A DNA stretch of 64,000 bases from Massilia sp. CF038 (GCF_900129765.1 NZ_FQWU01000001.1:2046001-2110000); one strand, 5' to 3'; counted from the stretch's first letter, positions 51,957-61,965 are shown. Notes: generated from the letters alone by a model not told the origin. Translations and numbers: made by a program.

Positions 51957-54900
51957 ATGAATGAACTCTATCGTCCCGACTTGAAAGCACACGTACTGAC
52001 CGACGAACGCAATCGGGTGCGCACCATCCGCCACTCGCAGGAATATTGGGAAAGCCCGACCGGCGGTGGCTTGATGAGCGCTGCCGCCTACCTGCGCGAA
52101 TTCGCCGGCGTGTATGAAATACCGGTCGCAAAATTTGATCGGCTCACCAGCAAAGTGGCGTTTCTCGATCCGGCCGAGCAAGGCGAAGAATATCGCCTGT
52201 CCGAAGAAAAACGCCAATTCGATTCCGAGACGTTTGGCTTCTACCAGACTTACCTGAATGTGCCTGTGTGGCGCGCCGGCCTGAAAGTCACGCTCAAGCA
52301 TGGCCCGAACCGCGTCATCAAATCCGATGACACGTCGCAAAGTGGGGTGAATGCCAAAATGCCTTCGCAGGAGGCGATCGACAAATACAAGCGGCTGTTC
52401 ACCACAGCCAATTCGACCACCGTGCAACGGCAAGCCCTACAAGCAAATCCGGACCTGCGCGCCGCTGCCGTAACCGCGGTCAACGCGGCTGGCGAAGACG
52501 AGAACGATCGCGAAGGCGTGGCGCTGCTGGGCCGTCTGTTCAAATTCGACACCGATGGCGAGGCGCGCGTCACGCAGACGCGCCTGGTACGTGGCCGCTT
52601 CTGGATCTATCGCTATGACGCAGCGGCGCGCCTGCCGGACGATGAAGGCGGCACCGTTCCCGTCCCCAAAGAGCAGCCGGCTCCTGAAACGCGCCGCAAC
52701 TTGAAGAAGGGTGGGGGAGAGGTCGACGACGGCGTGCAGCCTTTGCCGTTTGATCTGCCGGAAGTGTCGCAAAAAATCCGCGACGGCATGTACTACATGG
52801 TGGCGGAAATCACCTTCGAGCTGACCTACGGGCAGGATAAGCACATGTGGCGTGCCCTGTTCGAACTTGAGACCGATTCAATTCTCTATCTGCGCCCGCT
52901 CGAAGGGCACGTGAACGGCTTCGTACACGCCACCGATCCGATCACCAAGACCGGCACCACGGCACCGTCGAGCGGCTCCACCAATGCCACCTTGAATGCC
53001 CTGCGCGACGACATGCTGCTGCAAAATCTGAACGGTCCAAGCGGCGGCGTGCAGCATTTGCGCGGCAGTTTTGCCGAGGTGCGCCAGGTCGAGGGCCCGG
53101 ACATTGTGGCGCCCACGGAAACGGCGGGTACGAACTTCCATTACGATACCCGCAGCAACAACCTGGCCTCGGTCAGCGGCTACTTCCATGTGGACCGGAT
53201 TTTCCGCACCATGCAGGACCTGGGCTTTAACGTGGCCACCTACATGGCCAATACTGTATTCCCGATCCCGGTCGACATCCGCTGTTTCAATGATGTGAAC
53301 GCGCATTGCGTGGGCAACGGCACCGGCGGTATTGGCCACGCCGGTTTTGGCACCATGGACAGCAGCCTGCCGGGCGATCCGCTCGGGCGCGCCTGCGACC
53401 CGCGCGTGCACCTGCACGAAGTGCTGGGCCACGGCATTTTGTACGAGGCGGTCGACGGGGCCAACTTCGGGTTTGCGCACAGCGCGGGCGACTCATTGTC
53501 GCTGATCTATTTTGATCCCGATTCGCATTGCAAGGGCGTCGACGGCACCGCGGTCGGCAAACCGGGCGACCTGCGCTTTACGTATGTGCCGTGGCACCCC
53601 AGTCTGAACCGGCGTTGCGACCGCAGCGTGGCCACTGGCTGGGCCTGGAATGGCGCGCAGGACAATGGCGGCTACGGTTCCGAGGAAATCCTCGCGACAA
53701 CACTGTTTAATTTCTACCGCTCCATCGGCGGCGACCATCCGGATCTGGGACGGCGCCAGTTCGCCTCGCGCATGGCCATGTACCTGATCATGCGCGCCAT
53801 TGGCGACCTGACCCCGGCCACCAATCCGCAATACGCGCGCGACTTTGCGGCAGCGCTGATGGCCACCGATGCGCTGAACTGGACCAGCGAAGGCGTGTAT
53901 GGCGGCGCCTACAACAAGGTGATCCGCTGGGCCTTCGAAAAGCAGGGCGAGTACCAGACCCCGCTGGTGACCAATGGCAGCGCTGCCGACGGCACCATCA
54001 CCACGGCCGGCAAGCCGCCCCAGGTGGACGTCTACATCAACGACGGCCGCAACGGGGAATACCCGTTCCAGCACGTGCACTGGCAGACCACGACCATGTG
54101 GAACCGGCGTGCGGCCGACGGCATCGATGCGCACCAGGAACCGGAGCTGGGTGCGACCAACTATGCCTACGTCAAGATCCGCAACCGTGGCACCCAGCAG
54201 GCGCACAACGTGGTGGTGCGCGCCTTCCACACCAAACCTGGCGCCGGCCTGAACTGGCCTGCCGACTTTGCCGCGTTTGCCACGCCTTCCATCAATGTGG
54301 GCACCTTAAATGCCAACAACACCGAAGAGAAAATTGTCGGCCCCTTCGAATGGACGCCGAACATCAATGCCTACGGCCACGATTGCATGCTGATGGTGGT
54401 CTCGGCCGATGGCGACCCGTCCAATATCGATAACTTCACGGCGGGCGAAACCGTGCCCGAGTGGCGCCTTGTGCCGAACGACAATAACGTCGGTCAGCGC
54501 AATGTGACGGTCCTGCCAGCCGGCGGCGGCGAACTGGGCCTGATGGCCGGTCTGAATGGTAAGAGCTTCTTTGTCGGCAATCCTGACCCGAAACGCGGCA
54601 AGATCACCTTCAATGTGGTGCTGCCGGCACTGCTGGTCAAGCTGGGCTGGCGGCTGGAACTGGTGGACGTGGAAGGCGGCTTCACGCTTGCGTCCGGGGC
54701 CAAGCGCGAAGTCTTCATGCAGCTGCATCCAGGCAAAAACTTCACGCCCGCAGAGGTGGAGGCGACCACCGACCGCGCGTTCCGGATCGATGTCCTGTCC
54801 AACGATAACTTGATCGGCGGCATGACCTACCTGCTTGATCCGGCCTTGACCCGCCCTTGGAACGATGACAAGCCAAAAGATGGCGCCTGCTTGAACCAGG

Positions 54901-55004
54901 CGCAGCGGCTGGCCGAGTGCCTGGGCATCAAGCAGGATGTCGACCAAGTCTGCGTCAAGGAAATCACGGTGAGTCTGAAGATGAAGGGCAATTGCGGTTG
55001 CTGA
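51957..55004 (+). CDS. Putative metallopeptidase with HExxxH motif and C-terminal CARDB-like module
   Basis: This 1015-residue protein has a fungalysin/thermolysin-propeptide-like part near residues 90-115 (FYQTYLNVPVWRAGLKVTL). The metal-site-like sequence HEVLGHGILYE (H487, E488, H492) follows, then FGFAHSAGDSLSLIY (H508, D512) and YGSEEILATT. HEVLGH is an HExxxH motif, one residue longer than HExxH, like HELLGH of dipeptidyl peptidase III; the third ligand could be H508 or a Glu of the SEE pair. A CARDB-like module occupies roughly 700-850, shared with the next gene's protein. Five Cys lie in the last 40 residues (ending GNCGC). There is no signal peptide. AGAAGGAGA supports the ATG. The peptidase call is inference. 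Confidence 0.7.
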   Translation: MNELYRPDLKAHVLTDERNRVRTIRHSQEYWESPTGGGLMSAAAYLREFAGVYEIPVAKFDRLTSKVAFLDPAEQGEEYRLSEEKRQFDSETFGFYQTYLNVPVWRAGLKVTLKHGPNRVIKSDDTSQSGVNAKMPSQEAIDKYKRLFTTANSTTVQRQALQANPDLRAAAVTAVNAAGEDENDREGVALLGRLFKFDTDGEARVTQTRLVRGRFWIYRYDAAARLPDDEGGTVPVPKEQPAPETRRNLKKGGGEVDDGVQPLPFDLPEVSQKIRDGMYYMVAEITFELTYGQDKHMWRALFELETDSILYLRPLEGHVNGFVHATDPITKTGTTAPSSGSTNATLNALRDDMLLQNLNGPSGGVQHLRGSFAEVRQVEGPDIVAPTETAGTNFHYDTRSNNLASVSGYFHVDRIFRTMQDLGFNVATYMANTVFPIPVDIRCFNDVNAHCVGNGTGGIGHAGFGTMDSSLPGDPLGRACDPRVHLHEVLGHGILYEAVDGANFGFAHSAGDSLSLIYFDPDSHCKGVDGTAVGKPGDLRFTYVPWHPSLNRRCDRSVATGWAWNGAQDNGGYGSEEILATTLFNFYRSIGGDHPDLGRRQFASRMAMYLIMRAIGDLTPATNPQYARDFAAALMATDALNWTSEGVYGGAYNKVIRWAFEKQGEYQTPLVTNGSAADGTITTAGKPPQVDVYINDGRNGEYPFQHVHWQTTTMWNRRAADGIDAHQEPELGATNYAYVKIRNRGTQQAHNVVVRAFHTKPGAGLNWPADFAAFATPSINVGTLNANNTEEKIVGPFEWTPNINAYGHDCMLMVVSADGDPSNIDNFTAGETVPEWRLVPNDNNVGQRNVTVLPAGGGELGLMAGLNGKSFFVGNPDPKRGKITFNVVLPALLVKLGWRLELVDVEGGFTLASGAKREVFMQLHPGKNFTPAEVEATTDRAFRIDVLSNDNLIGGMTYLLDPALTRPWNDDKPKDGACLNQAQRLAECLGIKQDVDQVCVKEITVSLKMKGNCGC

Positions 55005-55039
55005 TGTTGGCATGCGCGCGTCGCGCCAGGGAGAAAATG

Positions 55040-57361
55040 ATGGCTATAAACTTTGACTTGGCGCCACCGCCAACCACCGTCGATGGGCTGCTGGCTGTGC
55101 CCATCGACATCCAGAGCGTCGATGCCGTGTTCGTGTTTGACGGTGCGGCGTCGACCGGCACGGCCGATGTGACCATGGCCTACACGGTCGGCCCGACGGC
55201 AGGTAACCCAATCTTCGATCTGCGCCAGAGTATTGCCGCGGCCTGGATCGATGGGGTGGCCGTGCCGCCGGCGCAACTGGCGCACCACAGCTTTGGCAGC
55301 GGCAGCTTTACCGACCTGCGCGTGATGGCGGCCGTGCAAGCGGCTGGTTCGGTCCACACCCTGCGTGTGCAGTATGCGCTGGCCCTGCCAGACGCGCAGC
55401 TGGGCGGCAGCTATCTGCCCGCCCTGGCGTGGACGCCGGGACCGCGCCTGCGCTTCGTGTTCGGCTTGTCAGACCTGAACCGGGCGCGTTACGCGGAAGC
55501 CTGGCTCCCTGCCAATTTGCTGTTTGACCAGTTTGCGCTCACGCTTGAACTAGCGGTGACAGGCACGCTGGCGCCGCATTCGGTGATCACCAACGCGGCC
55601 ATCACCGTGCTGGGGACCAACCACTGGCGCCTGGTGTTCCCGGCGCGGTTCAGCGCGCTGTCACCCATGCTGGAAGTGCGCGCCAGCGATACGCTGGAAA
55701 TGCAGACCGACAGCACGATACTGCCGGTATCGGGCACCAACGTCACGCTGGAGGGCTGGAAGCTGGTCGGCAGCGCGACCAATCTGACCACGGCACTCAA
55801 TTCACTCAAGGTCCTGCTTGCCGAAAACGAGAACGACTACGGCCCTTACCTGCACGGCAACCGCTACGTCGCCTTCTTCAACGGCAGTGGCGGCATGGAA
55901 TACGAGGGCGGCACCACCACCTCCACCAGCGCGCTCGCGCACGAAACCTTCCACAGCTGGTTCGCACGCGGCATCAAGCCCGCGTCCCAGGCCGATAGCT
56001 GGTGGGACGAGGGCTACACCACCTACCATGACGACGGCGCCGACGACGCGCTTCCGTTCGACTTCAGCGCGGCGCCGGTGCTACTGTGTTCGCGCGACCC
56101 ATGGCAGCGCCACACTGCGGGCAATGCCTACAGCGACGGCGCGCGCTTCTGGAAAGGTATAGCCGCCTTGCTGGGCGTGGCCACCTTCAAGACGCTGATG
56201 AAAGACTTGTACCTCACTTACCGTGGCAACCCGGTCTCGACCGCGATGATCGAGGAATATCTGCTGCGTCGTTCTGGCAACCCGCAAGTGGTCGATGCCT
56301 TCCATCGCTTTGTGTATGGCCTGGCCAATCCGTCGCCCGCGCCCGACCTGTGGTTGCGCGACGCATCTGGCGACCCGGGCAACGACAGCTGGGATGGCGC
56401 CTTCTGGAATTCGCCCGACCTGTGGATCCGCCGCGACAACGACAACGGCATCGTCCACCAGGCGCCCGAATACGGCCAGGACAACTGGTTCCATGCACGG
56501 GTACGCAACAAGGCAGGCAGCGGGGCGGCCCAGCACTTCGTGGTGACCTTCCACGCCAAAGGTTTTGCGGGTACCCAATTTCAATATCCGGCCGACTTCC
56601 TGCCAGCTATTGCCGCACGCGCCGAGTTCGACCTGGCGCCCGGTGCCACCAAGATCGTCAAAGCGCGCTGGCCACGTGCCCTGGTCCCGGCCGAAGGCAC
56701 CCACACCTGCCTGCTGGCCTCGGTTATCGCGCGCGGCGATCACCCGATTGCAGGGCGCCATGTTTGGGAGCACAACAATCTGGCACAAAAAAACTTGACG
56801 GTCGTGGACATGCTGCCCGACACCTTCTTGATTGTGCCGGTGATCATCGCCAACTGGGAGCCGCGCTTCGGGCGCGAGTTTGCATTGGAACTGCTTGAGG
56901 TACGCGGTTCGGCGCCATTTGGCGCCAGTCTGCTGCATGCCTCACCCGAGATCTTTCGCAAGGCGCGCACCAAACCGAAGCAGTTCACGCCGTTTGCCGA
57001 CCGCAAGCCGCCGGTGGCGCACGACATGGAACTGGAGTGCGGCGGCCACATCGACGGCGGCGCGCACCGTCACGATGGCAGCATCATGACGTCCAACCGG
57101 CGCGACCTGATCGAAAAACGTTTTCCTATTAGTTGGGAAATGCCGTTTGCCGCCGACGGCGCTGCCCGCATGACGATCGAGCTGGCGCCGTTTGACCAGA
57201 TTGTGATGGGCTTGAAGGTCATGGTGCCGCGCGACGCCCAGCCGGGCCAGGTGATCCGCCTGCATTTCGCGCAGCGCAGCCTGAAGGGCAAACACTTGGT
57301 TGGCGGCATCTCGGTCGAAGTGCGGGTGCCGAAAAAGGAGGAGCAGCGCTCAGCTTCGTGA
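55040..57361 (+). CDS. M1-like aminopeptidase with CARDB-like module
   Basis: This 773-residue protein has the complete M1 zinc signature: ALAHETFHSW (H301, E302, H305), then exactly 18 residues to the third ligand in WWDEGYTTY (E324). The region before it is beta-rich as in M1 N-terminal domains, and AGNAYSDGARFWKGIAALLG is consistent with the helical part. From about residue 463 comes a module with WIRRDNDNGIVHQAPEYGQD, similar in order to that in the upstream protein. A final beta-rich part ends in a charged tail. No signal peptide is visible. The start is ATG at 55040 (GGGAG six bases upstream; another ATG is three bases earlier). The gene is 35 bases after the HExxxH gene. Confidence 0.8.
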   Translation: MAINFDLAPPPTTVDGLLAVPIDIQSVDAVFVFDGAASTGTADVTMAYTVGPTAGNPIFDLRQSIAAAWIDGVAVPPAQLAHHSFGSGSFTDLRVMAAVQAAGSVHTLRVQYALALPDAQLGGSYLPALAWTPGPRLRFVFGLSDLNRARYAEAWLPANLLFDQFALTLELAVTGTLAPHSVITNAAITVLGTNHWRLVFPARFSALSPMLEVRASDTLEMQTDSTILPVSGTNVTLEGWKLVGSATNLTTALNSLKVLLAENENDYGPYLHGNRYVAFFNGSGGMEYEGGTTTSTSALAHETFHSWFARGIKPASQADSWWDEGYTTYHDDGADDALPFDFSAAPVLLCSRDPWQRHTAGNAYSDGARFWKGIAALLGVATFKTLMKDLYLTYRGNPVSTAMIEEYLLRRSGNPQVVDAFHRFVYGLANPSPAPDLWLRDASGDPGNDSWDGAFWNSPDLWIRRDNDNGIVHQAPEYGQDNWFHARVRNKAGSGAAQHFVVTFHAKGFAGTQFQYPADFLPAIAARAEFDLAPGATKIVKARWPRALVPAEGTHTCLLASVIARGDHPIAGRHVWEHNNLAQKNLTVVDMLPDTFLIVPVIIANWEPRFGREFALELLEVRGSAPFGASLLHASPEIFRKARTKPKQFTPFADRKPPVAHDMELECGGHIDGGAHRHDGSIMTSNRRDLIEKRFPISWEMPFAADGAARMTIELAPFDQIVMGLKVMVPRDAQPGQVIRLHFAQRSLKGKHLVGGISVEVRVPKKEEQRSAS

Positions 57362-58516
57362 CACCTTGTGCGCGGTGAGTGGAATCAGCGCCAACGCGAC
57401 GGCGAGCATCCAGAATGCCGCAGGCAAGCTGCTTGCCTTGGCCACGAAGCCCACTGCTGCCGGCCCCAGTAGTACGCCAGCGTAGCCGGTGGTCGTCATC
57501 GCGGCAATGGCCAGGCTGGTCGGCATATCCTGCTGCGCGGCAGCCTGGCGGAAGAAGACAGGCACAATATTGGACGCGCCCAGGCCAATAAGCACAAACC
57601 CGGCCAGGGCGAGCGGCGCCAGCGGCGCCGTCAACAACATCACAAACCCGCCCACAGCGAGGGCGCCGCCCCACTGCAGAACGGTGCGGTCGCCCAATCT
57701 TGCCGTAATGGCGTCGCCGCTCAAACGGCCGGCGGTCATGGCAATGGAAAACAGAATATAGCCCAGTCCCCCATAACTGACCGGCACCAGGTTTTTCTCG
57801 GTGATCAGCAGGGCGCCCCAGTCGAGCATGGCGCCCTCGGCCAGGAAGGTGATGCCGGCAAGCGGCGCCAGCAACAAGACAATGCCGCGCGGGCGCGCCA
57901 GGAATGCACCACTTGCAGCCGGCCCGCTCGCCAGGAGGCGCGACGGCAGGAAGAGGGCAACGACGGCCATCACGGCCGCGCAAATGCAGGTGCTGGCCAG
58001 TGGCGACAGGCGGGCCGACAGCAGCGCCGTCATGACGGTGGCGCCAGCAAAACCGCCAATGCTGAACAGGGCGTGAAAGCCCGACATCAAGGGTTTGCCC
58101 GCCAGCTTTTCCACCTCGACCGCATGCACGTTCATGGCGACATCGATCGAGCCCAGCGCTGCGCCAAACACCAATAGCGCCGCAGCAATCTGCAGTGGCG
58201 TGGTGGCCAGCGCCAGCAGCGGCACCGTCAGCGCCAGCCCCCAGGCACAGGCGACGATGACCAGTTTGCTGCCGAGACGGCTGCACAGTCCGCCTGTAAC
58301 CAGCATCGACAGTACCGAGCCCACGCCCATACACAAGAGCAGCATGCCCAGCAGCCGTTCGTCCAGGTTCAGACTGTGCTTCACGTACGGCACCAGGGGC
58401 GCCCAGCACGACAGGGCGAAGCCGGAAATCAGGAAGGCGAGCCGGGTTGCCAGCGCCGCGCGGGAGGGCGGGGCGGGGTGGCGTACGGGCGCAGCGTCGA
58501 CAATATGCGGTTCCAT
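57350..58516 (-). CDS. MFS transporter, YbjJ-like
   Basis: This 388-residue membrane protein has about twelve helices. LISGFALSCWAPLVPYVKHSLNLDERLLGMLLL at the N-terminus and the ALGSIDVAMNVHAVEVE region resemble the YbjJ subfamily of MFS proteins. The ATG at 58516 was chosen; an in-frame TTG eight codons upstream is less likely. Its last 12 bases overlap the end of the M1-like gene in the opposite direction. The substrate is unknown. Confidence 0.9.
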   Translation of the reverse strand: MEPHIVDAAPVRHPAPPSRAALATRLAFLISGFALSCWAPLVPYVKHSLNLDERLLGMLLLCMGVGSVLSMLVTGGLCSRLGSKLVIVACAWGLALTVPLLALATTPLQIAAALLVFGAALGSIDVAMNVHAVEVEKLAGKPLMSGFHALFSIGGFAGATVMTALLSARLSPLASTCICAAVMAVVALFLPSRLLASGPAASGAFLARPRGIVLLLAPLAGITFLAEGAMLDWGALLITEKNLVPVSYGGLGYILFSIAMTAGRLSGDAITARLGDRTVLQWGGALAVGGFVMLLTAPLAPLALAGFVLIGLGASNIVPVFFRQAAAQQDMPTSLAIAAMTTTGYAGVLLGPAAVGFVAKASSLPAAFWMLAVALALIPLTAHKVSRS

Positions 58517-58583
58517 GTTTTCTGATTGCCCAACGGTCAAAGAATGGGTTATTGTTCGGCTATTCTACATTGGGAGCGCTTCC

Positions 58584-59771
58584 ATGAGTAATTCCAGCCG
58601 ACTTGATTTGCTTGATGCCTTGCGCGGCTGCGCCATCGTGGCGATCATGCTTTTGCACAATGTAGAGCACTTCAACCTGATGGTGCCGGTGCCGGGCACG
58701 CCGAACTGGCTGGCCATGGCCGACCATTTTGTGCTTGCCGCCGGCTACCTGCTGTTTGGCGGCAAGGCCTACGCCGTGTTTGCCTTGATGTTCGGCGTCA
58801 CCTTTTATCTGCAATTTCGCAGCCGCGCCTTGCAGGGAGAAGACTTCCGGGCTCGTTTTGCCTGGCGCCTGCTGCTCCTGTTCGGGTTTGGCATGGTCAA
58901 TACGCTGTTTTACGATGGCGACATCCTGTCGCTATATGCCGTGCTGGGCTTCACGCTGATTCCGGTGGCAGGCCTGGGCAATCGCGCCTTGCTGGCAATT
59001 GCCATCGTTTTATCGCTGCAGCTGTGGCAGTGGGGCGTGCTGGCCGTGGCGCTGACCGAGCCGCCGCATGCGCTGGGCGCACCGGCGGCAGATGCTTACT
59101 TCATCCGTTCTGCCGAGTATCTGGCAAATGGCACGGTGCTGCAGGTGTGGTGGGGCAATCTGACCAACGGCAAAATGGCCACCATTGTGTGGAGCTGGGA
59201 AGCAGGGCGTCTGCTGCAAATTCCTGCCCTGTTCATGGTGGGCATGGTGCTGGCGCGGCAGGAACGGTTTCACGTGTCGGAAGCAAACCGGCAGTTCTGG
59301 CGCCGCGCATTCGTTTGGGGTTTGCTGGCCTTGATCCCGCTGGCGGCGCTGAAAGCGTCGCTGCCAGCATGGATTGCGAATGAAGCGGTGCGGCGCCCGC
59401 TGGGATCGATCGTGCAATCGTGGGCGCAACTGGCGGCATTGCCGGTACTGCTGTCGTGCTTGATTCTGGCCTACCATGCCGGCTTCGCCGGCCGCTTGTT
59501 TGCCTGGCTGTCCCCGATGGGCAGAATGAGCCTGACCAGCTACATGAGCCAGTCGCTGGTGGGCACATTCCTGTACTACGGTTTCGGACTGGCCCTGTAT
59601 CGAACCGCAGGGCCGGCATTGTCGCTGCTGATCGGCGTGGTCATGATCGGCGCGCAGATTGTTTTCAGCATCTGGTGGCTGCGCACGCATCGGCAAGGCC
59701 CGCTGGAAGCCTTGTGGCACAGGGCGACCTGGATCGGCAGCGAGAAACATGCGCGGCGGCTAGCCACCTAG
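58584..59771 (+). CDS. DUF418-family membrane protein (acyltransferase-like)
   Basis: This 395-residue protein has about ten hydrophobic helices. The start RLDLLDALRGCAIVAIMLLHNVEHF fits the DUF418/acyltransferase-3-like superfamily, and the C-terminal PMGRMSLTSYMSQSLVGTFLYYGFG is the diagnostic DUF418 stretch. The biochemical role is unknown; some relatives act on cell-surface glycans. The ATG at 58584 has GGGAG upstream. It is convergent with the TonB-dependent receptor gene. Confidence 0.9.
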   Translation: MSNSSRLDLLDALRGCAIVAIMLLHNVEHFNLMVPVPGTPNWLAMADHFVLAAGYLLFGGKAYAVFALMFGVTFYLQFRSRALQGEDFRARFAWRLLLLFGFGMVNTLFYDGDILSLYAVLGFTLIPVAGLGNRALLAIAIVLSLQLWQWGVLAVALTEPPHALGAPAADAYFIRSAEYLANGTVLQVWWGNLTNGKMATIVWSWEAGRLLQIPALFMVGMVLARQERFHVSEANRQFWRRAFVWGLLALIPLAALKASLPAWIANEAVRRPLGSIVQSWAQLAALPVLLSCLILAYHAGFAGRLFAWLSPMGRMSLTSYMSQSLVGTFLYYGFGLALYRTAGPALSLLIGVVMIGAQIVFSIWWLRTHRQGPLEALWHRATWIGSEKHARRLAT

Positions 59772-59785
59772 CGCTGGCCTTACCA

Positions 59786-61882
59786 TCAGAACCGCACGGA
59801 CATGCCCAGATCGACCGAACGTCCCTGCCCAGGCAAGGGCCGCAGTGCTCCTTTGTCAGCCGCAAGACCGCTCAGGTAGACGCCGCCCAGCGGGTCGTTG
59901 TAAAACTTGTCGAACAGATTGTTAACTCCGGCGCTGAGCAAGACGCTAGTGCTCAGTTGATATCCGGCGCGCAGGTTCAGCAGGGCGTAGCCCGCTGTCC
60001 TGCTTTCCAGCCGGCGCTGATCGACCCGGTGCTTCGGACCGACGAGTTTCATTTCAAATTGGCTATTCCAGTGACCGCTTCGCTGTTCCAGCGCAAGCAA
60101 AGCAGTCGGTGGCATGATGCGGTACAGCGCGCCGCCGTCCTCACGGCTGCCACGGGTGAAAGCCGCGTTGCCCGAAAAGTGAAGTTCACCAAACGGTGCG
60201 GTATGCGCAATTGGCACTTTCCAGGACAGATTGGCGCCGTACAGCGTGGTGTCGTGATTGGCAAACTGCAGCAGCGCGCCTTGCGCCTGTTTTGCCATGT
60301 AGGGCGTGAAGCTGGCCAGGGCATCGACGTCAATATAATCATGCACACGGTTGTAATATGGCGCGAGTTTCACAAACCAGCCGTTCGCATCTGTTCCGTG
60401 CCAGTGGGCAGTCAAGCTGACAGTGTTGGCAATTTCAGGGCGCAGGTCAATTCGGCCGACGTAGCCATTCCCATCGCCAAACCAGTTTGTCATGGTCATG
60501 GCCATGGTGCTGCGGCCCCAGGCAAAGCGCTCATAGAGATTGGGTGAACGGGTTTTGCGCGCATAGCCGAATTCAATCGCGTGCGTGGCGCTGCTCTCGT
60601 ACTGCGCCGTCGCCGTCAAGTCCAGATTGGCGTCGCGCCGCTGATGCGCGCTTGTGTTGAACAGGGCTGCCGCCCCGGCGTCAGCTGCATTCATCATGTT
60701 GCTGCCGTAGGCCTGCACCCGGCCCGCGTCCGAATTAACCCATTCCCCGCGCGCACCGAACTGGGAAATCCAGGCCGTGCCATGGTGAGTCACCAATTCT
60801 GCAAACAGGGCAACGCGGTCGCGCTTACCATCCTTGATATTAACGTAGGTCTGCGGGCCCATCATCACCGAGCCCGGTACTGCAGGCCAATAGTCGTTCA
60901 GGCGGAAGATGTGGTACTCCTGGCCGGCGCGCAGCAACTGGCGCTCGCCCAGCGGGACGGTGGCGCGCACCGTGTACCCGAGATTGCGGCCCTCAGTCAC
61001 CATGGGCATCGTGCCGCGCCGCTCCGGCGTGAAAAATCCCATCTCATGGGTGGTGTTTTGCCAGTACAGCGCGCTTTCCAGCTCGCCCCATGCCATCTGG
61101 CCGACGTAACGCAGGGTCGCATAGTGACCGGTGTTGTCGGTCATGTCCATGTATTGATTCGGGAAGCCTTCGTATGGAATGCGCTGCACCCCGGCCCGTA
61201 ACGTCAGGCGGTAGGCATCGCCGCGCAGACCGAATGTCAGGCCGTGGTTCACGCTTTTGAACATGCTGGCCAGCACCCGATCACCATGGCCGTCCTGATA
61301 GCTGTGCGCGCGGGTATAGGCGCCATCGTAAGAAAGGCTGAGGCTGTCACTGGCGACCGATGCGCTGACGCCAGTCGAAAGCGCCTGATTGCTACTACGG
61401 CCAGTGACGGAAATGCTGCCCTGCGTACGCAAGCCAGCGCCTGGCTTGGCGAATACGGGCGCCGCGGTGGTCATCGAAATGGTCCCGCCGATATTGTCAC
61501 CGCTGATACTGACGGGCGTAATACCCGCAGCGAGCTCGATGCTTTGTACTTGCTTGGGATCGACGTACGACATCGGGGGATTCATATGATTGGCGCACGC
61601 GGCAGTGACTTCGAGCGCATCGACCCTGATTTTGAGACGATCGTCGGCCAAGCCATTTACCACCGGCAGGGCAGAGACGCCGCCACTCGCCGCAACGTTG
61701 TAGCCAGCCGTGTTGCTGAGCAAGTCTGCGCTGTCGCTGGTGGGCGCCACGCGATAGGGATAGTGTTCGAGCAGCTTGGCCGTAATCACTACCGTGGGCA
61801 AGGGACCATTTTGATCGCTGGCGCGAACAGTTCCATAATTAAGTGCGAGCAAAACGGCGAGCGGGAGAGGTGCGAGCTTCAT
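59786..61882 (-). CDS. TonB-dependent copper receptor, OprC/NosA-like
   Basis: This 698-residue outer-membrane receptor has a signal peptide (MKLAPLPLAVLLALNYGTVRA), a plug domain (residues ~30-145) and a beta barrel ending in Phe (GMSVRF). The plug contains EVTAACANHMNPPMSYVDP, with C96 and M100 as a CxxxM pair. A HxM pair (H279, M281 in NTTHEMGFF) lies 183 residues later, the same order and nearly the same distance as the CxxxM-HxM copper site of Pseudomonas OprC. It probably imports copper. FNR-type boxes lie 35-80 bases upstream, in line with anaerobic expression of OprC/NosA. It is divergent from the YeeE genes. Confidence 0.88.
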   Translation of the reverse strand: MKLAPLPLAVLLALNYGTVRASDQNGPLPTVVITAKLLEHYPYRVAPTSDSADLLSNTAGYNVAASGGVSALPVVNGLADDRLKIRVDALEVTAACANHMNPPMSYVDPKQVQSIELAAGITPVSISGDNIGGTISMTTAAPVFAKPGAGLRTQGSISVTGRSSNQALSTGVSASVASDSLSLSYDGAYTRAHSYQDGHGDRVLASMFKSVNHGLTFGLRGDAYRLTLRAGVQRIPYEGFPNQYMDMTDNTGHYATLRYVGQMAWGELESALYWQNTTHEMGFFTPERRGTMPMVTEGRNLGYTVRATVPLGERQLLRAGQEYHIFRLNDYWPAVPGSVMMGPQTYVNIKDGKRDRVALFAELVTHHGTAWISQFGARGEWVNSDAGRVQAYGSNMMNAADAGAAALFNTSAHQRRDANLDLTATAQYESSATHAIEFGYARKTRSPNLYERFAWGRSTMAMTMTNWFGDGNGYVGRIDLRPEIANTVSLTAHWHGTDANGWFVKLAPYYNRVHDYIDVDALASFTPYMAKQAQGALLQFANHDTTLYGANLSWKVPIAHTAPFGELHFSGNAAFTRGSREDGGALYRIMPPTALLALEQRSGHWNSQFEMKLVGPKHRVDQRRLESRTAGYALLNLRAGYQLSTSVLLSAGVNNLFDKFYNDPLGGVYLSGLAADKGALRPLPGQGRSVDLGMSVRF

Positions 61883-61917
61883 TTCTTGTTTTCCTTGACA
61901 TGTTTTCTTTTTATGAC

Positions 61918-61931
61918 TTGACCATGATCAA
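61918..61931. promoter_or_regulatory. FNR/Anr-type box 1 (receptor-proximal)
   Basis: TTGAC-CATG-ATCAA differs from the FNR palindrome TTGAT-N4-ATCAA in one base. It lies 35 bases before the copper-receptor start codon and 34 bases centre to centre from a perfect second box. Confidence 0.5.
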
Positions 61932-61951
61932 TGGTCTGCCTCGGAATTTCA

Positions 61952-61965
61952 TTGATGGAGATCAA
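61952..61965. promoter_or_regulatory. FNR/Anr-type box 2 (central)
   Basis: TTGAT-GGAG-ATCAA is a perfect FNR palindrome. A TATACT hexamer at 62009-62014 would place the transcription start of the YeeE genes near 62021, putting the box centre at about -62, a classic activating position for FNR/CRP-family proteins. It is 70 bases from the receptor start on the other side. Confidence 0.7.
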
